Part shown: positions 1-9,700 of the stretch, one piece after another
Position numbering within the stretch: the stretch's first letter is position 1
Layout: the number at the start of each line of letters is the position of its first letter
From: Luscinia megarhynchos
Taxonomy: Eukaryota; Chordata; Aves; Passeriformes; Turdidae
Reading direction: 5' to 3'
Length of the DNA stretch: 64,000 bases
Assembly: GCA_034336665.1 (NCBI GenBank)
Contig: CM067592.1
Span: 28,059,819 to 28,123,818 of the forward strand
Program-made: the position numbers and the translations under genes
The notes under the pieces: model-generated
Database searches by the model: none
Told to the model about the DNA's origin: nothing
What the model saw: the letters and a program-made list of their open reading frames with translations, nothing else

Positions 1-126
1 TTGTTTTGTTTTTTCCTTAAGGAAAACAAAACAAAACCAAACCAAAAACAGGACAAAGATGAGAGGGATGAAAGGACAGAAAGAATGAGTAAGATCATTC
101 TGTGAACGTTAGTTCAGCACTCTTAC
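1..126 (-). other. Start of PTPRD intron after the 18-nt micro-exon
   Basis: Intronic sequence following the GTAAGA donor. It contains an almost loop-free inverted repeat at 1-36 made of TTGTTTTG-type sequence and its complement, followed by A/C-rich sequence. No exon is visible; the next coding exon lies outside the window. Confidence 0.8.
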
Positions 127-144
127 CTCTTATTGGTGTACCAC
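127..144 (-). CDS. PTPRD: PTPRD 18-nt micro-exon (meA part 2, Gly-Gly-Thr-Pro-Ile-Arg)
   Basis: Minus-strand reading is CCACCCAG|GTGGTACACCAATAAGAG|GTAAGAG. With the carried G it encodes Gly-Gly-Thr-Pro-Ile-Arg and leaves one G for the next exon, again phase 1 to phase 1. This is the six-residue half of the PTPRD meA insert, which lengthens a loop in Ig2 and, in mammals, changes binding to postsynaptic partners such as IL1RAPL1, IL-1RAcP and Slitrks. A near-perfect branch motif TACTAAT lies at 189-195, about 46 nt upstream, overlapping a TGC; a second TGC is at 164-166. The exon completing Ig2 must lie beyond the left edge of the window. Confidence 0.95.
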
Positions 145-874
145 CTGGGTGGATAATATGAATGCAAATAAGATTAGAAAGAAGAAGCATTAGTACGAGA
201 AGAAGGAGGCTAGGGCTTTGGAAGAAGAATCAAATTAGATTTACAGAATTAAATAAGGTCTTAAGAGAAACTTGAATTACTATACTGTTAAAACAGGAAT
301 ATATTAGATAGTATTATCAGGTTATAAAAGCAAGTTGCATTGTACCACAAAGGGCAAAAAGGCTATACTTGGCTGCACTGCCATTCTCAGAGTAGCATCT
401 GAGTTCTTAGACGTTTGGTTATATAGGGTTAGATATGTATCAAATATGCCTCAAATACTTAAAGGAAACTTTACAAAACTGTACTTATGACATATTTTAG
501 GAAAATATTGGAAATTCTATTTAAATATATATATCGATCTATATATATATATATATATATAAAAAGAGGATACACTAAAGTCTATCTCAAAACAAACACT
601 GTAGTTTAGGCTGGACTATGGCATTTACTGTTCTAGATCTATGTGATACATGTGTACTGTTTCTTTTAGGTGTTGCTATGACTGATAAGACAACATTTGT
701 GGAGGTGTGCGTGTGCGCCACTATAGGGATCTGGTGACTACACTGACTGTTAGTAAAATGCATGCCATGCATTTTAAGAATAATAACACTAATCATATAA
801 TAATTATCATAATCATAATATTCTGAATATGGAAATTAGTGGGGGTGAAGTGCGCTTCAGAACTAAGCACTTAC
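145..874 (-). other. PTPRD intron between the 9-nt and 18-nt micro-exons (730 nt)
   Basis: It is bounded by GTAAGT at 874 and AG at 145. Near its 3' end are the TACTAAT branch-like motif, two TGC motifs and a pyrimidine-rich run (GCTTCTTCTTTCT). It contains the AT dinucleotide repeat near 525-561. No other exon or transposon was recognised. Confidence 0.85.
525..561. repeat. (AT)n microsatellite
   Basis: Alternating AT interrupted once by CGATCT, with about ten uninterrupted AT units from 541. It is a simple repeat and probably length-polymorphic. Confidence 0.9.
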
Positions 875-883
875 CAATAGATT
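875..883 (-). CDS. PTPRD: PTPRD 9-nt micro-exon (meA part 1, Glu-Ser-Ile)
   Basis: Minus-strand reading is CTCCAG|AATCTATTG|GTAAGTGC. After the G left by the Ig2 exon this reads GAA TCT ATT plus a G carried forward, i.e. Glu-Ser-Ile, phase 1 to phase 1. This is the three-residue half of the nine-residue meA insert known in PTPRD. The donor is consensus GTAAGT. A pyrimidine run (CTGTCTTTCTTCTCTCC) lies about 18-34 nt upstream, and a TGC (916-918) begins 35 nt before the exon, where neural micro-exons often carry UGC signals for SRRM4 (inference). Position, size, phase and encoded residues all match, so chance is very unlikely. Alternative inclusion is family knowledge, not visible in DNA. Confidence 0.93.
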
Positions 884-1249
884 CTGGAGATTTAAATACG
901 GAGAGAAGAAAGACAGCATAAAAATATTATTATATTCCTTATAATTTGGTACAAAGTTTTCAGTTAAAGCTTTATATACTAAATCATCTATGTCACATGT
1001 GAAAAAATCTTAATTTACATTAACAGAAGGTTAATTTACACAGTTCTGCTGACAACAAGCAAAAAGTAGGTTAACAAGACGATTTAACATCACAGGACAG
1101 GTCAAAAGCTGAGAATTCTGGGAAGACACGTGATTAAACAACTTAGATTCTACAACGATATCTACTACAATTGTCAAAGAAAAAAGCTCATTATATCCCA
1201 ATGATCAATGATCTGATCTTATTGTGGGATAAGATTTAATTTAGAGGGT

Positions 1250-1293
1250 TTTTCTGTTTTGTTTTGTTTTGTTTGTTCTGTTTTGTTTTTAAT
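1250..1293. repeat. TTTTG-rich low-complexity run
   Basis: Repeated TTTTG units with interruptions (TGTTTTGTTTTGTTTTGTTTG). Confidence 0.8.
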
Positions 1294-2044
1294 CTAAATA
1301 GAGCAAAGGAATAAACTAGGGCAGGAGGAGAGTGAGAGAACTGCTAGGGAGGTGCAACGGGCAAAGAGAGAGAGAGAGCAGCAAAAGCTGGAATCTACAC
1401 CAAAAGCAGACTTCTGTAGATCCAGAAAATATAGGATTCATAAAGCTTTAGCGTGGACGCACACTACTGTGGCTAAATGTGTTGGAAAAATGCTCAGCCA
1501 GCAAAAAAAACCAACTTTGTTCCACAGATTACCCAGATTTCATTTCCTTTTTTTTTTTTCTTTTCAGGTATAAATCTGCATGGGAAGAAGTACTGTGCTT
1601 TATGTATTTGTGAGAGGAAAGAAGATGTGTCCAAACTGGCTAATCTTTGGTGAAGTCAAATGTGGAAAAGACAGCAATAAACACATTTTAGATTTTAATT
1701 GAAGTGTCTAATGCAGGTTTTGGTTTTGATGAATATAACCATTGGTACTCCTTGCAATTTCTGAATGAAGTCCAATGTTGAAATAAATTTGTTAAAAAAA
1801 TTAAAAGGAAAGAAGAAAGAAAGAGGAGAAAATGGATCCATCAAGTACTGCAAAAAGCAGTAAAGAAAAAAATTATCAAAAAATACAGTCACAGCAGTGA
1901 GCAATGTGGAGTAAACAGAAGCTGCAAAACACATAGAGACAGACTCTATAGAAAGCTATGACAACATCACAGACATGGACAACACACCCAGTAACACAGA
2001 AAAGGAGAGGGGAAAGAGAAATTATTACCTATAAATAAAATTTT

Positions 2045-2092
2045 TTTAAAAGAAAGAGAAAGAAAAGAAAGAAAAAGTGAGAGAGAACAACT
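2045..2092. repeat. Polypurine tract close to the Ig2 exon donor
   Basis: AAAGAAAGAGAAAGAAAAGAAAG-type sequence on the plus strand. In the PTPRD transcript it becomes TCTTT/CTTTC-rich pyrimidine sequence roughly 35-80 nt after the Ig2 exon donor. Such tracts are typical PTBP binding sites; a splicing role here is inference only. Confidence 0.75.
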
Positions 2093-2126
2093 CAGGGCGT
2101 CGGTGGAAACAGTAACAAGACCCTAC

Positions 2127-2315
2127 CTGAGCGTAGCTGCTTGATGCGGCCATTGTTGTTGCTTGTGTCAACAGGTAGGAAGTCTTTGAACCAAGTTATT
2201 TCAGGGTCAGGATTGCCACTGGCTGCACATAACATGGTAGCTGTACGAGTTCGTTCAACCACCTTCAGCTGTGGGCCCATATCAATGGTTGGAAAACCTC
2301 GAGGAATTTGATCCT
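2127..2315 (-). CDS. PTPRD: PTPRD exon encoding most of Ig domain 2 (partial gene, 189 nt)
   Basis: This internal exon of a LAR-family receptor protein tyrosine phosphatase encodes the second extracellular Ig domain. The protein is a presynaptic adhesion receptor with a cytoplasmic phosphatase. On the minus strand the acceptor reads TTTCTTTTTCAG before base 2315 and the donor is CAG|GTAGGG after 2127. The exon gives two bases finishing a Glu codon, 62 codons starting [17 protein letters not shown], and one base of the next codon, so it is phase 1 to phase 1. The Ig-fold Cys is codon 29 (2227-2229) and the core Trp codon 41 (2191-2193). The segment [13 protein letters not shown] fits PTPRD; as I recall, PTPRS and PTPRF have proline-containing variants there. 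A branch-like GCTAAC lies about 36 nt before the exon. There is no frameshift or stop. The exon ends exactly at the known meA splice site, and the expected micro-exons follow at 875-883 and 127-144. Confidence 0.97.
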
Positions 2316-3521
2316 CTGAAAAAGAAATGCACAAATTGACAGATTTCATGTTAGCTGTGCAGTGCTGCAGGAAAGCCCAAATCATCATCCTGCTCAGCAT
2401 TCCATGATCACCTAATTGTTTCTAAACAACAAACAATTGATAAAAATGCTGATACAAAAGAAAACATTTATTAAAAAATGTCTAGAAACTTTATAATTAT
2501 AAAATCAGACAAGATGAACTATTTAGCATGCAATCATTGGACTCATTCTGTGGTAGCATACAACACTGATGTTGCCCTGCTTAAGAGAGTCCTTACCATT
2601 TTATGTGAAATATCAAATCACCATGTTTACCTACAACAGGGAAAAACCCTTTCTCTTCATACCAGAGAAGTTTATAAGGAAGGATGACCACACAGTGTAA
2701 GATCTGGCCACTCAGAACACCTAAGTTATATTTCTTGCTTCTATCAGTACTACTTATCTGCTGTTGCTCATAACATCTATTGCCCCTGTGCTTTGACTGT
2801 CCATCTTACAGATGCACATGATAGTGCTTTACTGCTACAGAGAAGTGCTGTGAAGATGAATTACATGACTGCAAAACAATTCTAAATATTGGAGCTGTGT
2901 GCATAGCACAGTTAAAGTGGCAGGATACTCATAATGATATTGACTAGATACCACAGTGCCTATTAAAATAGATACAGCCCAAAATCCTCATGCTAGTGTG
3001 GTTAATACTGAAATATTAAAAATTACAAAAGTAATTGGCCTTTATAATGTGACACCTGCTAGCAAGTAACACTGGAAGCACAGTACAATCAGGTAATTTC
3101 TCAGAAATCAAGTTTGCATAGCTAAAATAACCTCTTTGAAACACACAATCTTTCTCCTCTTTTCCACTGCAATGGCAAAAATATTTTTTTGCAGAATAAT
3201 ATTATTTCCATTTAAAAATGAAAATCAAAAATAACAGAAGAAAGAGGATCAACACTATTTAAATGCCACATATTATTAAATGTATTGACTAGTCATTACT
3301 GATAGGCAGCTGCTAAGGAGATAAAACCAACAGAAGAAATTATTCAACATTAACTGTCTTTAGTTAAGAAGTGTCATATTTTCAAAGAGGTCAGGTAAAT
3401 CTTCAGACTTTTCTGAAAAAAATGTATAGCAAGCAAGTACAGCCTATAGATCTTTGTAGTTCCTGGGATGTGATGTTGCTCATGAGCTACTTAATTCCTT
3501 GCAATACAAGTGCACATAGGT
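2316..3521. other. Unique-looking intron sequence
   Basis: Apart from the splice acceptor and branch region immediately next to 2315, this is AT-rich intron sequence in which I recognise nothing. Confidence 0.6.
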
Positions 3522-4130
3522 AATCATAGAATTACACAATGGTTTAGGACCTTAAAGGTCCTACATTCAACTCCTCTGCCATGGACAGGAACCTCTTCCA
3601 CTAGACCAAGTTATTCAGAGATACATCCAACCTGGTCTTGCACACCTTCAGGGTTGGGGGATCCACAACCCCTCTGAGCAACCTATTTCAGTGCCTCACC
3701 ATCCTCAGAGTAAAGTTTTTCTTCCTAAGATCTAATCAAAACCCACCTTCCTTCAGCTTAGGGGAAATCTCCCATTTCCCATTCCTTTTGAAAAGCTCCT
3801 CTCCAGCCTGCATGTACCCTTCAGGTGCTGGAAAGCTTAACAAGGTCTCCAGAGGTTTTTCTGTTCTGGGCTGAACAGCCCCAACTCTCTTAGCTTTTCC
3901 CTGTAGAAGAGTATTCCGGACCTCTGATCAACTTGTAGCTCTCTATGGGATTCATTCTAACTAATCAAAGTCTTTCTTGTGTTGGAGAACCCAGACCTGG
4001 ATGCAGTACTGCAGGTTGGAGTCTCACAAGAAGGGAATAGAGGGGTATAAGCATCTCTATTCAGCAAGCTAGTGCCATGTATAGGCCATCCCACTATCAA
4101 GGAAATATTTTGTTGATGACTCTAGTCATG
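3522..4130 (-). mobile_element. CR1 LINE 3' fragment, minus orientation
   Basis: It starts with AATCATAGAATTACACAATGG, the complement of a CR1 3' end, and continues through the typical 3'-UTR and reverse-transcriptase-end sequence (CCATGGACAGGAACCTCTTC, CTAGACCAAGTTATTCAGAG, GGTGCTGGAAAGC-type segments). It is 5'-truncated, and its far end at about 4130 is approximate. Orientation is the same as PTPRD. Confidence 0.9.
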
Positions 4131-5599
4131 GAATCATGTGGGTCTATCTGTTTCTTTCAATGTTAATACCTGCAGCTGGAAGAACAGAGGAGAAATAATC
4201 TGCAACTATCCCAGGGCGTTGGTACAGTGAACACAACTGTTCATAAAGCTTCCACGACTCTTCAGAACAGATTTCTACCCATCAGCTGATAAATATAAAA
4301 TCATTCACCAGTCATAAGCTCTTCCTAAAGAAACGTATGTTTAATGTCTGTTTATAAAAGTCTTTGCTTTGGTATTAGCTGACAAGATCTGACTGTGACA
4401 CAGAACAGGATTTTTATGACCTTACCTTCCCTACTTGGCTTATATAGAAAACCCTAGAGTCCCTTTTGCAAATACCTAAGTGTACAGCAAAGATAATCTA
4501 TCTTGAATGTTAATAGGATGGAGTACTAAAGAGCCACACTTTCTTATTTTCAATAAGGGCAATTAAATTCATCCATCTGCCTTATGCAGAATCTCTTTGA
4601 ATGAATGCTCTTCATGAAATTTTCATGAGAAACATCACAATGTAACATTCAAATACCAGAACTGTTATATTTTTGACAGTTGTGGCTGGTATGCAACCTG
4701 GCTTTCAGGTATCTGGAAATAAACCCAGATATTCAACATCAAATGGACCAGGGAAATAAGGAAATTTCTAATTGGAGGGCTTATCACAGTGGATTTAGTT
4801 TTTAAGATGTTAATTACTTTTTTTTTTTCTAACTTTATTCATGATTTGTATAACTGTCTTTACACCTTAGTGATACCAAGTATGAGATATCATCAAACAC
4901 TCTATGAAACAAAGCTGAGCAGCAAATCATTGAGCAACTGCATCTCAGCCACAGTAAGAGAAGAGTAACTATTAAAAAAATTTTATATATTGGTACCTCT
5001 ACATGAGGTGGCCAGAAAAATATTTTTTACTGATCATTAACATGCTCATTACGATCTAAACTACAGGATATACCATCCTTCCCACGTAATATTCAGTTCT
5101 AGTCAATTAGTTCCCAATTCATCAACAATTTAAATCAGACTTGACCTTCTCAAAGCCATTTTGTACTGTCATTTTGAGAGGCCATTAAAGGTCAGATTTC
5201 TCTGTCCTTGTGGCTTAGTGACTTATACATGTAATATGTATTTTGTTTAGGATGACAGATACAACTGATTTAGAAATAGGCCACATTCTTTGAATTTGTT
5301 ACATGTCTTTAAGGTGCTGAATTTCCTTACTGGCGTGAAAAAAATGCATTTAGTACTGCACTAGTATAATTTGCAATTGCTGCAACAACTCCACAAAAGC
5401 TATTTTTCAGTTTATGATCTGAACAATATAGAAAACAATTACGAGAGGTTACCAGATCAGCCCTCAAGAGAGAGTGTTACAAAATAACTCTGCCTTGCTT
5501 TGTATCAGGGTTCTTAGTATTTCCCAACTCTGTATATTCCATCAGTTTGACATTGCTCACCCAAGGCATGCAGAACAAATTACAAACAGAAGGTGGAAG
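4131..5599. other. Intron sequence, nothing recognised
   Basis: AT-rich with homopolymer runs (for example T-run near 4820). No exon, RNA gene or transposon was recognised. Confidence 0.55.
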
Positions 5600-6718
5600 C
5601 CACTATGTGGCTAGAAAGTTATGATCATCTTGCCATTACTGAAACTTGGTGGGATGTGACTGGAGTGTGACTATCGATGGCTTTGGGCTCTCCAGAAGAG
5701 ACAGGTGAGGAAAGAAAGAGGCAGAGGGGTCACCCTCTACATCAGGAGGTAGACTGAGTGTGAAGGGTTGTCTCTGAAGAACAGCCATGAGCAAGTCAAA
5801 AGCCTGTGGATGAGAATCAGGAACCAAGGCAACAAAGGGAACTTTGTGGATAATTTTAAGTATAGAACCCTGATCAGAGGGACCCCATTGATGAAACCTT
5901 CTTGTTCCAGCTACAGGCAGCATCACGGTCCCAGGCTCTGGTTCTACTGGGGCACTTCAACCATCCCAAAATCTGCTGGGAAAGCAGCATAGCAAGCTAC
6001 AGGCAAGCCAGGAGACCCTAGGAAAGCAGCAGGGATACCTTCTGGAGCCAAGGAACAGACAGCAGCCCTACCAGAGGAGATAAAATCCTGGATCTGATGG
6101 GCAGCAATTGAAGTGAGCTGGTCTCGAGCGTCAAGATTGGAGGGAGTCTGGGCTGCAGTGATCATGCATTGGTGGAGTTTGCAGTCCTGAGGGATATGGG
6201 CCAGGAGAGGAACAAAGTTAAGCCCCTGAACTTTAGGAAAGCAGACTTTCAGCTCTTCAAAGAGATAGCCAGTGAGATCCATTGGGAGATTTCTCTCAGG
6301 GAAAAGGGAGTGCAACAGAGCTGGCAGATCTTTAAGCAAGTTTTCCACAGAGTGCAAGATCTGGCAATCCCTAGGAGCAAGAAAGTAGGCAAGGAAATCA
6401 AGGGAGCAGCAAGGCTGAGTAGAGAACGGCTGGTCAGACTGGAGGGGAAGAAGCAAATGCACAGGCAGTTGAAGCTGGGATGGGTGGCAACCTAAAAAGA
6501 GTAGAGAGATGAAGTGTGGTTGTGTTGGGATGAGGTTAGAAAGGCCTAGGGGAAACTGGAATTGAACCTGGCAAGGAACAGTTCAAGGTCAAGTTGGATA
6601 GAGCTCTGAGCAACCTGGTCTAGTGGAAGGTGTCCCTGTGCACTCTAGAGGGTTTGGAAACAGATGATCTTAAAGGTATCTTCCAACACAGGCCATTTTA
6701 TGATTCTATGATTCTATG
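5600..6718 (+). mobile_element. CR1 LINE, internally deleted, plus orientation
   Basis: The endonuclease region is recognisable: AITETWWD is encoded near 5632-5655, a SLWMRI segment near 5800-5817, and a GGSLGCSDHALVEF-like segment near 6140-6180 followed by LNFRKADFQLFKE. After about 6495 the sequence jumps directly to CR1 3'-UTR (CAAGGTCAAGTTGGATAGAG; CAACCTGGTCTAGTGGAAGG), so the reverse transcriptase is deleted. It ends in the ATTCTATG octamer repeat at about 6700-6718, diagnostic for CR1. Several frameshifts and stops make it non-functional. The longest reading frame in the region (5944-6462, minus) is antisense to it. Confidence 0.93.
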
Positions 6719-9700
6719 TCCTGTAAACTATGTCCTTGCTGCCAGCATAGATGGCCTCCCTTCCATGAAACTTCACTGGAAAAAGCACATTAGCCTTTGC
6801 ATTCAGATTTCAATGTAAGTATACCTAAAACAAATGTAAAATACATCATTTCACTTGCTGTGACATTTATCCTAGAGGTGAGCTTGCCCTCATAAGTGCA
6901 ATGGCATTGAGGGCAGACACTCAAACTCAGTGTTTTTGTGTGAACAATAATTTTGATAGAGTGGTATCTTGAAAATAGCTGCAAGTTAAAATTATGCTCT
7001 ACCAAAAAAAAAGAAATCATACTTAGCTTTTAGTGGTATTGATAGGAAAAAGCATAGCTGTGCCACAACTGTATATTACAAACTCTGTTATGCTCATCAC
7101 TTAACTCTATTTCCTCTCATCTTAAAGAAAAAAATGTGCTGTTGCAATCTCTTTTTAAATTTTTTTTTGTGATGTAATTATATAATAATATTTCAGGAGC
7201 TGAACTTCCCAAGCTATGAAGGTGCACTGTCAAGACCATGTATATACAAAAGCTGGATCCAAAGAAAGAAGACGATTTCAGTACAACGGCTTTGACCCTT
7301 TGTGGTAAAACTGCATGTCTAATACACAAGACAGTTTGAAAAAGAGGAAGGCAGCCACATTTAGCTGAGATTTGTGCCACAGCTTCTTAACATTTTGACT
7401 ACTTTTTCTGTAAAAGGTTACTTTCAGATCATGCGTAGGCCCTGCTGGCAGCAAGAAGAGCGTTAGCTTTTAGAAACAGATTGAGTCTTGAAGTCTTAAA
7501 TTTTTCATAGCTACCTTATTGAATCAGTCTGGCAATCACGATCATGTTTTAACAAGAAAGACTGAATAGTGTGAATAGTCCTCTGAGTTACAGTACAACA
7601 TGATGATATTACTATGATATGGATATGAAGTACAAATGTGAAGTATCCAAAGCAAATCGTTATGACTTTGGTTTTGGATTACAGGTTATATAAGCAAGGT
7701 AATAGCACCAGGACTCAAGGCCAAACAGTTGTGAAGAAAACTGGCTGTTATGTTTTTTAAGTATTTAATTTCACATTAACTACCTTCTCCATTGAAACAT
7801 CCATATTCCAGATTATGAATCTGGAGCTCATATTCATATGTAGAATAGAATATTAATGTGTAGTTAAGTCTGTGTAATCTGCCTAACTAAAATACATATT
7901 CATAGTGTTTGACTCTGCCCCTTGAAAATTTTGCTTATGTAAACCAATTATTCTTATTGTGGAAATGGAAGGTGGTTCTCTACTCTATTCAGGAAGAAAA
8001 GAAAGTGAATCTATTTCAAGATTCACTGATAGGTTTGCCACAGGCAAATTTTAGTCATTCTGTAGCTCACAGAATAAAAAAGCACACATGGAACATTCCC
8101 AGAATACATTATAGATACTGAAGATAAACTGCCACAATAAAGTTTATTATTTCAAAGAACAGTGTAAATAAAGCTTTTATTTTCGCTATTCCAGATGGCA
8201 GCAGCATATAATTTGCACTGTTTTGACATCATGACCGTATTATTCAAAATCATTCTTCTTCCTACTGAACTGAATGCAGGATTGAGAACAGTAAAATCAA
8301 AGAGACTAGGGGAGGAACTAAAATCACCATTTTGCAGTGAAGTTGGTATTCTGTACTATTATTGAAGAACAATGCATATAAAGGAACTGAAAAATAAAAC
8401 CAGAGCCAATTCTAATTATACATAAAAATTAAATTGGATTTAAAAGATATAAAGCATCAGAGAAGTGCCAGTTAATAAACATTATTCATACTGAAACACT
8501 TTACAAGGCAAATTTTGGCAAATAAAAGTAATTATGAACACACACTAAATTACTTTGTGGGATCCTTTGTTCAAAGTTGCTATATACAGATGGATAGATT
8601 TCTCATAGTGATGCTGTACATCAGTAAGGCAGGATAATGGCTACACTAGAATAATAGATCTCAGTATCAGTTGGAGTCCTCTTTAATTTCACACATTTTT
8701 AGCACACAAGGATAGTGAATTAGACATTGATAAGATGATCAGCAGAAATTCAACATAAGAACAGCTGCCCATACCAACCCATCAAAACCCATGGATTTCA
8801 AAGTATCTTCATAAACTGAAGAGAAGTGCAAAGCACATTTTGATCCAAAAGAAAACAAATTTGTTTAGTAGCTCTATATGCAATTACCTTGCAAATTGCA
8901 AAGTAATGTCTATATAACAGAACATAGAGCCACTTAGACTGAATTATCATTTGTATGAATGTTGAAGCAGCAATTTCACATTGCATTAAGTCAGTTAACA
9001 TTCACTGTTATTAGCATTTAGCTTTAAATAAGTTCTCTGTTTCAACAAATGAGTGCACTGAGCCTTTGAAATCAGATATCTTCATAAGGACATGAAAATG
9101 GAAAAAGGAATTTGCACCTTTCAGCAGTTCTCAAAATCTGCAAAATTAAGACTGCACATAGCAAGCTTTTCCCAAAGTGACCTGTCTCACTCACATGAAC
9201 AATGAAATACCACTCACTCTGCTTTAATGACGACTTTCTGAATAACAAGAATCAGCATTTGTGAAGTCATCACTCATATGGAAACACAAGCCTCAAAATC
9301 AGGGTTTATTCTCAGATTTGTACACAGTGTCATAACTTAGAACAGAGCATATCATCTGAACAACAACGTGCCCAAATTTGGTTATGATTGAAATTTTGGA
9401 TGTGTGTCTTTTCTGCTCATTTGGAATGTAACAGGAGATACAAGGAGCTGTGCCCCCCCCCCAAAGAAAACCAACAACCAAACAACCACCACCAAAAGGT
9501 AGGATATCCAAGCATCCCTACCAGATGTCCCTCATCTAACATAAGAAGAGGACTCAGAGTCTAAGGTAATGAAACTAAGGCAGAGATTGTGGTTTTAAGA
9601 GCAGGGTATCACATATTTAGGAAAATATAAGCTAAACTTCTGAAGCAAAGAGGATACAGCATCCCACATATTTCCATATGTCACAAGGAAAATACTATAT

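Larger units (their letters stand above)
884..2126 (-). other. PTPRD intron between the Ig2 exon and the 9-nt micro-exon (1243 nt)
   Basis: It runs from GTAGGG at 2126 to the AG at 884. It holds a TTTTG-rich run (about 1250-1293), GA-rich runs (1364-1382, 1800-1832) and a long purine block (2050-2090), which is a pyrimidine block in the PTPRD transcript. No coding sequence was recognised. Confidence 0.85.

Noticed and set aside
1..126. Searched for the 12-nt meB micro-exon and the exon completing Ig2
   Set aside because: Neither is visible; they lie downstream in the transcript, beyond the left edge.
2092..2400. 102-aa minus-strand frame taken as a whole protein
   Set aside because: Only 2127-2315 is exon; the ends read through the splice acceptor and donor into intron.
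5944..6462. 172-aa minus-strand open frame, the longest in the window
   Set aside because: It is antisense to a CR1 endonuclease region; its sequence is explained by the LINE.
6700..6718. Octamer repeat considered as an independent microsatellite
   Set aside because: It is the normal 3' tail of the CR1 element and is annotated with it.
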